From the NCBI RefSeq assembly GCF_000003605.2, contig NW_003119426.1, forward strand, positions 306,825 through 337,861: a stretch of 31,037 nucleotides of DNA, read 5' to 3'. How positions within the stretch are numbered: the first letter of the stretch is position 1; each line of letters begins with the position of its first letter. This document shows positions 1-12,600 of this stretch, piece by piece. The translations under genes and the position numbers were made by a program. The notes under the pieces are model-generated. The model ran no database searches. It was not told the DNA's origin and was given only the letters and a program-made list of their open reading frames with translations. This DNA comes from Saccoglossus kowalevskii (taxonomy: Eukaryota; Hemichordata; Enteropneusta; Harrimaniidae).

Positions 1-133
1 CATGACATTCTATGTTATGTTGACTTTATCATATGAAAGTTTATAGTGCATTTCATCAATTAATGAATAAATGTGAAAATCGTAATTTTCAACACAAATA
101 ATAGTCTCGCTACCTTAAATGAATAATCATATA

Positions 134-338
134 CTGTAAAAGGATTATTTATTCACTGGGTTTTAATTTTGCTTAATTCGCTGACTGGAAAATGCGCTAA
201 ATTAAAACCCAGTGAATATGTAAAATTTAGCATAGAACACGTTATCTAAACGATGAAACCGTGAATTTAAAACCTACTGAATATGCCTGAAGGTAAATCA
301 GTGAAATTTAAATCCAGTTAAAATTAGTCATTTTACAG
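134..338 (+). mobile_element. TA-flanked MITE, family 1, copy 1
   Basis: About 205 bp, starting TA|CTGTAAA and ending TTTTACAG. The right flanking TA has mutated to TT. Inside are four arms of the CACTGGGTTTTAATTTAGC type, the first two forming a hairpin, the last two in the second arm's orientation. It lies in the DYNC2H1 intron at the left edge. Confidence 0.75.
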
Positions 339-412
339 TTAACAAGCCACCACACATATGTATAATAGTTGCCAAAACTGGGAAATGTTTTTTGATTGCC
401 ATAATAACGTAC

Positions 413-656
413 CTCTGGTTTTTTAGCAGACAGCTCACCATGTTTAGCATTTGCCACACCAATCTCTTCAACCGTCTGTGGTCTAGTAGACAGAGCCTCC
501 ATCGCATCATCAAGGAACTTCTCGATTTCTGTAGTATGGTTGCTGATAGCACGCCTCAACGAACTCAACAATGAATCAAACAGCTTCTGAACGTGGTCAT
601 CAATTGTGGCTCTTACTGGACTGGTGGACACTGTGATGCAGTCAACCTTTATAACA
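413..656 (-). CDS. DYNC2H1: DYNC2H1 coding exon 16 (residues 900-981)
   Basis: 244 bp, acceptor GCTTACAG, donor GTACGT, phase 2 to 0. The peptide includes VIKVDCITV, ATIDDHVQKLFDSLLSSLRR and QTVEEIGVAN, matching human AVKVDCLNI and VIDDLIQKLFDLL. This is the last exon inside the window; the next intron runs off the left edge. Confidence 0.95.
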
Positions 657-3600
657 CTGTAAGCAAAGACAAAATTTCAGTAACTGCTGAGTTGTGTTCA
701 TGCACACTTTTATGCACATGCTAAGAGGTCAAAATGCTAAGAAAATGTGCACAAATACTTAGCACTTGAAGTGTGCATGTACAAAACAACATTGTGTGCC
801 CAAACCACTATTGTATTTTATGTCCACTAGAAAGATTTACTATTAATTATTATTATAATGATTATTATACCAATAAATATTCATTTCAGTATGCCATTTC
901 TGACAAGACAATCAATGCTAGAACATCAAGAGACATTATCAAAACAACACAAATTGCACTGATGATGAGATGTTATATTTCCTGTTATTCTGAATCTGAA
1001 ATTACATTGTTAGTGTTTTTGACCATAGAACAGTTAAAAGAAGATTTGTGTATTCTTAACATGTTTGAGTTTTAGCCTGTACAAACTGTTGTACCCTTTT
1101 GTGTGTGATCACAATAAGGTAAGGCTGATATGCATACAAGATTAACTTAAATTAATAATTTCAGGGTAGACTCAATAGGTGCTGCTCTGTTCTAAATTAA
1201 GCAAGATCCTTGCACTCAGTAATTGGAATAAGGGTTTGATGGAAACTCTGATGAAGAATGAGGTTCTTTAATCTCACTAACATCATACATCGACTTTGTA
1301 ATCACAGCATCACAGACATACCTCGGTAATTTTTCGGCATCTCTACCTCTCGCCTTCAAGGATTTGAAATTTCTTTCCCAGTCTGGTACAGTATGTAAAT
1401 GTTCATCAATTACTTGGTCTAAGTCTAAGGCACCAAGCACTACCCAGTCCTGAAATAACACAATTTACATGGATTATTAACATATGTACATGCACTTTGA
1501 AAAAATGCTACTACTAAACAAATAGACAAGTTTTGAGTTCTCTATTTGCTATGCTAATATGCCAATGATTCAGTCAATCTTATAAGCAAATCAAGGCTGC
1601 AAAACATAAATATGTAGTTTTATGTAAAGATTTTTCTATACCAACATCAGTTCAGTACTGAATGTCATCTAGATTGGCTTTAAAATTATAGGAAATGCTT
1701 GTAGACACTGATGAAAACAAAACCTCTAATTTATGACATCTTTGTATCCCAGGTCCTGAACTTTTTCCAGGTGCAATTTGATGAAATAGCCTTAGTGTAT
1801 AGAATTAGTATGGGGGGGGGGGGGGGGTAAAGCTGTATTTTTCAAAGGGAACCAAATCGTGGAGTTCAATGCCTGGTATTTATATATACATTCCTGGAAC
1901 ATTTCTTAAGGGGAGACAGTCAAGAATATTTATTAAATTTGAGAGAATCAGCAGCAAACAGTTTTATACAAATGACAAATGATGTGAAATCAGTCACCTC
2001 TTCCTATTAATCGAGAGCTGTGTGCACAAAGTAGAGTAGCAACCACTGAACCCAAAACTTGTCTATTCATTCAGGTTTTTGATCAACCATGACAATACCC
2101 ATGCAAAAATTATTGCCTTAACTTGAATATGAATCAAAAAATATGTATACACTGAGTTAACTTACCTTGAATTTGTCTTTTACAGCGGATAGTCGCCTGA
2201 AGAGGTCCTCAGCTTTATGGTATACAGTGGTGAACCCTGCTGCGTTTCTCTCAATCATGATGGAAAAGATGAGGTTTTCTCCGCCATCACCCACACCTTT
2301 GAAATGATTTGGAATGCAGATGAATTTCTTCATTTCTCTGAAGTACTTGGCCCTGATTTCTTCAAGAGGTGGACGGAATTGTAGACGATGTTGTCTGAAA
2401 ATGAGTAAGTGATCATGTATGCATCATCAGTCAACTTCTTACAATATAATTCAAATATTGATATGCATCGTGATGTTATTTGTTTACATTTCTGCCACCC
2501 AGTGAATATCTCACAATGTGTTGTGACAGTGAACAACACATTATTTTATTTTTGGATGAGAATGATCAGTTCTTGTGAACAAGTCTTTGTGCTCATGCAG
2601 GTGTGCAAAAAGTAAGCAAATGTGATCATCAATAGACACTCTTATTTTTCATAGCCACCTTATATCTGACATTATATACAGAAATCATATTCATAAAGCT
2701 CTCCTCAGTCCACCAATCACATTGCACCTTATCTAAGGCTTTAATTTCATGAAGGCATTGATGGAAATGCCATAGTCTAATCAGTTTGCTTGGGTACTCT
2801 TCAATATTCTATATATTATTCAAATATGCTGAGGCAATGTTTAAAATTTTGGCATGAAAATTTGAGCTCTCTCAACCCCCGAAGTTCAAACCATGCTAGA
2901 TTTTATATTCTGCATGTACAGCTCTTTAGATGTGTCAGATATGATTGAGGACAAATCAAACAGTTTGAGTTTGAATTTGAGTTTGAATGGAACCAAGAGA
3001 ACTCAGCCATACCTATAAGTAAGTTCAACTTTAATTTCAGGTAAATTTTCATTCAATGCTTCTAATCCCATCTGATATTGGTGCTCTAAAGCTTTGTACA
3101 ATTGTCTGTCCCAGTGAGCTTTCCATGGCTTCATGTTCTCTGGACGGAAACCCTTAATAAGTGGCAAAAACAGTAATGATCAGAGAAATTAATAATAATG
3201 CAGCACTAACAATCATAACTAAACATTTAGCTAGATTTAAAACTGCTACATAAATGAAAAATATATCAATGTACATATTATACCATTATAACCTGTATTT
3301 GTGCCATCTTTGAAAAAAATTAGTCAAGGCATGTTCAAGATGTATATCACAGTTCAACTGCATGCATTTTTTTGTATTTGTGACAGTTGTTATTGTTATG
3401 CAATATGTTAATGCAAAAGTGAACCTTTTCGTTGAATATGAAGAAATTACACTTTTCAAGCTTTTAATAATTTGAGACCAATCAAATAATCCTTCATAAA
3501 CACTTGAATGAAGTGACGATATTCAAAACTAAGTTCTGTTCAAGGCACTGAGTTAATCCACACTGTAGGCTGTCTTGAATATCCATATCTTCAGTCTCTG

Positions 3601-6600
3601 TGAGATATGTCTGACAGAAGGGAGTTTCAAAGTTGAGGAGCAGTGTGTGAGAAGGCATGTCCCCAATATACTTTCAGTTTAAGGAAATCGTTTATGTACT
3701 ATTGAACATACAACATTTGCATACTGAAGAGTAAATAGGTGAACATAAAACAAGCGAGAACAATTTCAAGTTTGTGAAAATAATATTCACAATCCAAAAA
3801 TGATCTCTTATTCATTACCTGCTGAACTAAGTTGGCCATCAGTTGTCTGATTTCCATTAATCCTTCTTTCCATTTGCCTTGTTGTCTGAGTAGATCAATA
3901 CCCATCATTGTCACTACCTGCAAGACACATTGAAACAGACAACAGAAATTATCAGATTTTGGGGAATACAACAATGTGACACAAGTAATTAGGTTAAAAA
4001 AAACTACATCCGGTAATCATACATCTTGATAAGAATAGAAAAACAAAGCCTGCTCAAATCATTCAGAAATGATTTACATTCTAAAAGTTGTCCTGTGTAT
4101 TTTCTGCCATTGCTTTCCAGGAATACTGAAATGCTTGACGTGCATTTAGGCTTTATTGACCCAGCACATGTGATGACAGGACCAATTCAATGTTTTCAGA
4201 CTAGCATTGTGGTATATCACGTTGCATATGTATAGGACACTACCGATTAGTGCCAAGCAACATTTTATTCAATAGTAGATTACCAAATATCAATAATAAA
4301 TGACAATGATTGAACAATATAAATCTCTTGGTTGATATAGTGAACGTAGAAACTTACCTTATCACAGACAATGTTGTGACACTTGCGTAACCTTCTGTTT
4401 TCTGAAGTCAATCTGTCAGCAGCTGCTTGTAGCTTAGAGATGTAGGCTTCCAGTTCCTCAGGATTGTCCCAGGTAATCTGTACTTTACCATCACTGGCTT
4501 TGGCACCAGGTTTGGGATTTTTAATGATTTTTTCAAATGCCAGAGCAGAATCCAACATCATGGCTTGTTGGCTTGGTATCATTTGTTGATCAATGGTGTT
4601 GTAGAAATGGGCAACCTAAAGAGAGAGATTATTTTGAGATGAAAAATAAAAATATGTGGATACCAAAGTCATTCACAGCACAAATATACATTGTGCTGAT
4701 TTTATAGACAATTTATAGACAGCCATTAGATTTTACTTTCTTTTTGATATCTCATGTTATGCATTACATTGAATGTACAAATAAAACAAATAAATGTCAT
4801 AGCGATGTGGTGGTGTCAAAACAATGTGTGACAAACGTGACAGTAGTTTTTATGATATTTTCACACTTAATAATGGGCTATAGACATTTGACGGCAAATT
4901 TTGATAAAGTAAGGAGGGTCTCTAAACACCATGTTTTTTACTGTGAAATCGATATTTCAACTTTGAACTATGAAAAAAGAAATTCAAAAACAAATCATTG
5001 GATTTCAGCGGCAGACGTTCATTCAGCACAATATGGAAGATCTCGCAGTGAACGGAAATTCCACTTATGTCTAATGAATCAGTTATTGGTATTGTTAGTT
5101 ACTTGACATGAACATCGGCAATGAATAATTCCAAGAGCATGTATATAGGATAAAACAGATTAGAGTTTTTGGTATTTACCTGTTTTAGGATTACACCATG
5201 TCTGTAGAACTTCTGAGCAGTAGCCGCTGTGTGTTGGATCTTAGCTGGTACTGGGAATCCCATAGCTTGCAGTTGTCGGACTTCTCTCAGTAACGTCACT
5301 AGTCTCTCACTGTAGTGTACTTTTAACTTTCCATCCTTGTGGTCTAATTCCATCAGCTTTCCACTTGTCTGAAGACTGGGAATAGGAAATCAACAAATTA
5401 AGCAAGGAGTTCGAATACTGGAACTAGGCATGCTTGTTTGTAGAGCCACCATTATTTTCAAATACTGTAAAGGGGGTAATTATTCACTGGGTTTTAATTT
5501 AGCTTATTTCACTGACTGGAAAATGCGCTAAATTAAAACCCAGTGAATATGTAAAATGTAGCATAGAACACATTATCTAAATGACGAAACCGTGAATTTA
5601 AAACCCACTGAATATGCCTGAAATGGTAAATCAGTGAAATTTAAACCCAGCGAAAATTAGTCATTTTACAGTACACAATACGTTGACATGTTAACATAAA
5701 CTCATATTGGCATAAGTACTGTAGAATACTTTATTTTTGCTTGGAATTTCTTTTCGCTATTTTCGCTGGAGGGATGATTCCGTGAAAATAAAATCCAGCG
5801 AATATACTTTTTTTCCTATATTTCGCATTAAACTCATCAAAAATCAGTGAAAATAAATTCCATACAAAACGCCCAAAATGCCTTTTCAGCGAAAATTAAT
5901 TCCAGTGAAAATAAAGTATTCCACAGTATTAGAAACAATACACCCCCATTATGAGGACTAGAGAGATTTCCATTTGATTGTATTTTCTCTATTAAATAAT
6001 AGCACATGTACTTACGTACATTAATAAAAAGGTGTGTCTGTGGGCAAAACAAGCAATACATTCAATGATCCAGCATACAACAAATGCAAATTTTTGGTCT
6101 ATATGCACTTCTACTGAAGTTGCACCTCTAATAGAGCAAATGCTGAATATATGGTAATTACAATTCATTGAAATTACTTCTATACATTGTATTTTACAAA
6201 TTATCAGAGTAAAGTAAAACTGAATTGGATAGGTTGGCATCATTGCAAACTGAGTATGAACCGTAATTCTTTAGACACAGAAGCCATGTTGTGATAGAAC
6301 GTTATATCACCCATATAAACAAACAATGTATTTGACATGTACATTGTATGTATGTTTCAAATGCTGGACTATGTCTATTAGTAGGAGGTGGTACTGTGAA
6401 TGTTGTCGTCACAGTCGATAGATGGTCCTATGCAACAAATATAACGCATGTAATAAAATTATAAACCCTAAAGGGCTAGGATAAAATACATGTTTGCATG
6501 AAATTCTAATTCGCGATGACAAACTTACCTTTTCACTACCAGTTCCCTCTTTTTATCACAAATTGACAAAATAGTCCTGTTTATAGTTTACAAAAGTAGC

Positions 6601-9600
6601 CAAATTGTTTTGAGGAAAGACTGAAAATGAACTCAAATTTTGTCTGTTGGCTCCAAAATTAGGTGTCATTTCCAGAAATATTGAAGTATATTAAAAAAAA
6701 GTGCTGAAAAATTTGGAGAGGAAGTCTGGTGGTGAAACGGTTAATGGCAATACTGACACATGTGTATGTGGTATTAAAGACCAAAGATTTGTTTACAATT
6801 GACAAAGGATGGCACTAGTACCTGAGAGGCTTGTAAGGATCATTTATTGCATCTAGCATATCTTGTGACCAATTTTCAAACTGATCTTGTCTCCATTGCT
6901 GTAATTCATCCAATAAGCTGGCAGCATCTCGACGGAACTTACTGAAGCCTGACAAATCACCCAGCAAGGCTTCAGCTGTTTTGGATGTGTCCTCGACCTA
7001 GCAAAGAATGCAGGTAAAATCAATACAAAATATATGGGTTTTATAATGCACATAAGATTTTTTTTACAAAGTTGGCTCTTAATGCATACTGTCAGTGGAT
7101 GTTAAAAACAAGAATTTGCACTGAATGACTGCAAAATAATTAAAGTCTGAAATTTTACCTGTAATGTCGTATTGTGGATATTTAGAAGATTTAGACAAAT
7201 TATGACTTGGGGTGAACAATACACTACTGTAAAACATGTTGAAAAAGCGGCAGACAATTTTAGCGAATTGTGGTAAAATGACGTACATAGTAATAGCGAA
7301 ATGTTGATTTAGCAAATCTCTCTTGTCATTGTTGATTTCTTTGTTTGGCGGCCATTTTGAATTGATAATAAAGTCATTAGCGACATCTTGAATTAGCGAA
7401 TCAGTTCTCTCGCTAAATTCACGAAAAAGACATGCTCGCGCAAAAGACACGTTTTACAGTATTTTACAATACTAATAATCAGAAAAATATCATGTGATAC
7501 AAAAATCAGCATGGTCTATTCACACACAGTGATATAAATTATTGTAATAAATAAAGTGTTAATAAATTTTAAAATTCAAAATTACCTTAGCTTCCAACTG
7601 TCTGACCCACACAATATTGTTAACCACTTCAGGTAAGTTTTTACCTGCTGGTGAAGTACCATCATTAGTCCTGGTGACAAAATCATCTCTGATAGTCTTA
7701 ATGTATACTTGTAGTTGTCCAAGCAATGTCTCTCTGTAATAAAAATAAGAGATGTATTTTTTACATATAATTACTCAAAAAACATGCGTCTGTTTTATTC
7801 CACTGAAATGTAAATAATAATGGATTTGCTCCAAAATTTACAGTTTGTTGTTGATTGCACTCATTAAAATTTTTGTTGATGGCATGTGTCAAATCTAAAA
7901 TGACCTGGGCACAAAAGTCAAAGGTGTTCAAATAACAAATAAAAAGGTAATTACTGTAATTATTCACTGGGTTTTAATTTTGCTTATTTCGCTGACTGCA
8001 AAATGCGCTAAATTAAAACCCAGTGAATATGTAAAATTGAGCATAGAACACATTATCTAAATGATAAAACCGTGAGTTTAAAACCCACTGAATATGCCCG
8101 AAATGGTAAATCAGCGAAATTTTAACCCAGTGAAAATTAGTCATTTTATAGTATATGAATATTGATCTTGGATTAAAAATGAGTGCACCTTATTAATGAC
8201 AACTATTTTCACAGAGTTGAATTATTTTTTCATTTACCATACTGAAGATAACAAAAACAAACAATTTTTTTTCTAAAAGCTTAAGAACCAATTCTGATTT
8301 TATATAACATTACCAAGCTTCATGTTGCATGAAATTAATTCTACAGAAGACCATGGTAATAGCAATTACTCACCTTTCAGCTACAAGTTCTTTGCTTATA
8401 TTTGGTCTTTTCACTAATTCCTTGTATCGTTGAAATTCTCTTAATAATTGGTGAGAATTGGCCTCCAATTCCCGGAACTGGGTTCTGAGTTTACCAGCAA
8501 TTCTCTGTTCAGCTGGGACCATTGCTAGAAATTACCACACACAGATAAGTATATTAATGACCAATAAACACAAGGTAAATAGGCAAGACAACTGCAACAT
8601 CTGTATTTTTTTTTCTATGTCTAAAATACCGGTAGTAAGTAGACACTGATCAACACAGACTAATAAAAAAACTCAGAGTTGGTTTTTAGTAAGTAAACAT
8701 CTAAAATTTTGAACAAATTCCTGAATTTGCAGTTACTCGAAAACTGTGCTCCTTTCTAAAAAACTATACAGGATTGCTTCAGAGTTATGAGATGAAATGG
8801 GAGAAATCCTTCTCAAAACGGGTGATAAAGATTATTTGATGAATAATACCTTTAAATCAATCTTAGATTGATATTTCTACAATTTTTGTATAAATTTTAA
8901 AAGTTGCAGACTAGCCACACTGCTATACCAACACATGTATGCACTGATGATGCCCCAATCTGTAAAGATAATACAGACAAAGACTTACCTCGTTCATACT
9001 GTGCCACTGCAGCCTTCCATAGTGGTTGGGTATATGGATTATACTGTAAGGGGTTCAACCCAGCAAAGGGTGCAAATGCATCAGCTGTACGTAGCTCTTG
9101 TTGCTCACTGTTAGACAGTAATCTTACTAGCTGTTCATGGACAGTTCTCAGTGTGGAAACCTACACACAGAGAGTAAGGGTAAGTTTATGAAAACTGAAT
9201 GTACATTAACATGATTCCATAGTCAAAGCATTATATAAATATTTTTATTGTCACCTAAACTAGAAAGGAGCTCAAGCTCAAGTCTACATAAACATGTACT
9301 GCACAGTCAATGTGAAGGTCAAAACTATTCTTGCGAGCGGACATCTGGGCATATTTTCACTGCCTTTCAACCACGACCGACGAAAACAACAGTTGAAAAC
9401 TCTCAAAAAAATGTACTTGGGAATAGTTATTGAGACTCCTGAACAGTGTAATAAAATAGAATTATATGGTACAGTGGTGAGCATCTTAGCAATAGAGAAC
9501 GCACAATGACGTGGCTCAGCCCCCGAGAATACACTTAATTTACCCTTGATTCACGTGGTACATAGACTACTTTCTACCAGTAATGTAGCCTTGACATTGA

Positions 9601-12600
9601 AAGTCAATCACTATATTATTACAAACCTCTTCTAATCTTGCACCTAAGTTGATGACACCTTCTGGATTGTACTTCTCTCCTTTCCATTGATGTGCAGGAT
9701 ATCGTTTCCAGTACTGAACAGTCAATGTGTCGCATGCCATCACCCAACGTTCACAGATAGATATCCCATATCTGAGTGCCTCTTTCACTTTGTGAAATGG
9801 ATCACGCCATATATCAAATGTGCTGAGTCTTCGCTGCACAAATCTACCCAGTGATCCACCTGATTGCAATAACAGGTACAAATTTATATACATTTAATCA
9901 TTTCAATGTTTTTAAAGTCAACCTTTTCAACACCAGATTTTCTTGCCCAAATTTTCCTGCACTTTTTTTTTTATATTCTTTCATGATTTTGAAAATGAAC
10001 CCTAATTTTGGAGAAAGCAGAGAAAATTTGAGGTAATTTTCAGGTTTTTAAATTGGCTAATTTTGTCCCAATCTTCTGAAGGAAAGTGCAGATTAAAACA
10101 GGACTATTTTGTGAATTTGTGATGAAAAGAGGAAACTGGTGGTGAAAAGGTTAAAGGCACATGTAGTATACATGGTGTAATTTGCTCGTAATTTGTATGT
10201 GGTGCAAATAAGTAGATACATTGAGTAGTCTTATCATTGGGTCACATTTTTGAATGTACAATGCTACATGTATGTTGAAAGCGAAATGAGAGGGCTGAAG
10301 CATATCAGTGAGAATAGATACTTTGTTTGAAAAGTTGAAAAATTGAATAATTACCAAGGACTAAGATTACTGAGGGTACCTACCACCATTTTTTATATAT
10401 TATAAAAATCAAACAGGTTTGGCATCAAGAATTATATGTAGATTAATTGACCTGTGACAAAACAACATATTACACTCAAATCCTACAGAAAGTTTGAGTA
10501 GTCTTTTAATGCCAATTTGATGTTATTTATATGAAATTACACAAGATTACTGCAAACTGGCCTACCGGGTACTTACCAAAGACTTCCAGTAAGTGCTTCA
10601 TCCTAGCTTCAGGATATTGTTCAAATTCTGTCTGTTTCCATATGTCATCCAAACAATCCTGTGTACTCTCCACTAAATCCAAACCTTCCACTAGTGACAA
10701 TGCATCCAGGTTGCTGTATTCACCAGATATTGGTTGGAATAATTCCTGGAAATGTTGTGCCCTCTCCTTGTCTTCCAACTTCGAGCTGGACAGGGATACT
10801 TCTGCCCAGTACTGGAATTCATCCAGCGGTGTTAAGATACCTTATAAGTTGAACAAAAAATGAGATTTGGTGAGTATCAGCTTCAAGAAAAATTTTAGAC
10901 CAATTTTACTCTATTAAGGTACAATGATCAAGATTTCCTTGACTTTTACCATATGGTTTTATTCATGCTGTTGCTCACAAAAACCAGATAAAAATGTATG
11001 GTCACTGAACCACTTTTCACAACTGGTGATTTATGGACCATTCACCATTGGTTTCTATTGTGAAAATCTTTTATTATAACTCAAAATTTTATAAAATAGG
11101 TGAAATAATAATCTGTAATTACAAGATATGTAATAATGGTGTTCCAGAATTATTGGAAAATTCTGACAATTACTATTCAATTTTTTGGAAATAATTCTTT
11201 AAAATAAATTATGATGGTAATAATTCCAATAAGACATTTATTGCATGATTTCAGACAAATTTTTTTACAAAAAATATCTCATGAAAGGTAAAAACCTCAA
11301 AAGTCAATGACTAATGACGGAAAACAATTTTTTGTCAACATTATGAAAAAAACCCATCCAGTTACGTGGTATACCTGCTAAACTGTCATCTGCCTTGCCT
11401 CTTCGCATTGCTGGGTCTTGTTTTCGAATGACGCTACCAAGACCTGCTTCCAATTCGCTCAATAAACTTTGTAACTTGGGATCAAAATTACGGCTCCATT
11501 TCTCATTTTCAAGTAGCAATGGTGCAAATATCTGTATGTATTTTTTTTAAAGACAAATGATAAAAGTAAGGTGTCAACAATTTAGATGAATTATAATAAA
11601 TTATTAATATTTGCCAATTTAATATAGTGCTTGTACAGGGTTTGAGGTTAAAACTGGCTTACCCATAATGTATACGGCTTATTCACAATAGTTTGTTAAG
11701 GCAAGTGAGTTAATATTCAGTTGTCCAAATTTCATTTGTTCTGGGCTGTAGGACTACCCTAAGTGTCTATTTATCATGTTAAACCAGGGTTTGAAAGTAT
11801 TCTGGTTTTTTGTGATTAACCAAGCAACTTTCATTCCCAATGCCATGACCAATCACTGACCTTGATAAGGTTACTTAATTACTGTAAAATTACTAATTTT
11901 CACTGGGTTTAAATTTCACTGATTTAACATTTCAGCATATTCAATTGGTTTTAAATTCATGGTAGTATCATTTAGATAATGTGTTCTATGCTAAATTTTA
12001 CATATTTACTGGGTTTTAATTTAGCACATTTTCCAGTCAGCAAAATACTAGTAAGCAAAATTAAAACCCAGTGAATAATTAACTCCTTTACAGTATACAG
12101 AAATATGTAATGATTTAGCAGTAAATTGTTATTGACTAGTATAAGAATTAGAAATACACACATAACTTGGTCACTTCAATAATTGGGAAAACTTAAGCTG
12201 TTTGAATAAGGACGCTTGCCAATGCAAAATGTACTGACATCTTTTTTCACTTGAGCAACAAGATTGTTAAGGTGGCCATTATTATTATGATCTGCAATTG
12301 AAAAGTTATCACAATTGAAATTTGGTGTGTAAACCAATTATTGAAATTTTTATGTAAAAATACATCCAGTCATTCATGCATACCATTAAATATAAGACAT
12401 GTCAAAGAAACACCAATAAACTAATCACTGGGCAACTGTATTATCGCTGATGCCCAAATTTATGTTAAATGTGGTGGGCCTCATAATATTTCAATCAAAA
12501 GTTTTGAATCTTAAGAAGCCCTAACACTTAACGCAAGTACCGATAGTTACAGAAATACCAATACAAAGAATTGAATCAAATCTTTAAAACATGAAAATTC

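Noticed and set aside
4744-5106. 120-codon plus-strand open frame
   Set aside because: It lies in DYNC2H1 intron 10 on the opposite strand, without recognisable domain or splice context.
6520-6530. Splice-donor-like CTTACC at the edge of a repeat
   Set aside because: It belongs to the terminal sequence of the TTAA-type element; no coding sequence adjoins it.
7079-7450. 123-codon minus-strand open frame
   Set aside because: It is mostly the family 3 MITE in intron 8, has no homology, and is not flanked by splice sites consistent with the gene.
10531-10863. 110-codon plus-strand open frame
   Set aside because: It is the antisense shadow of DYNC2H1 exon 4.
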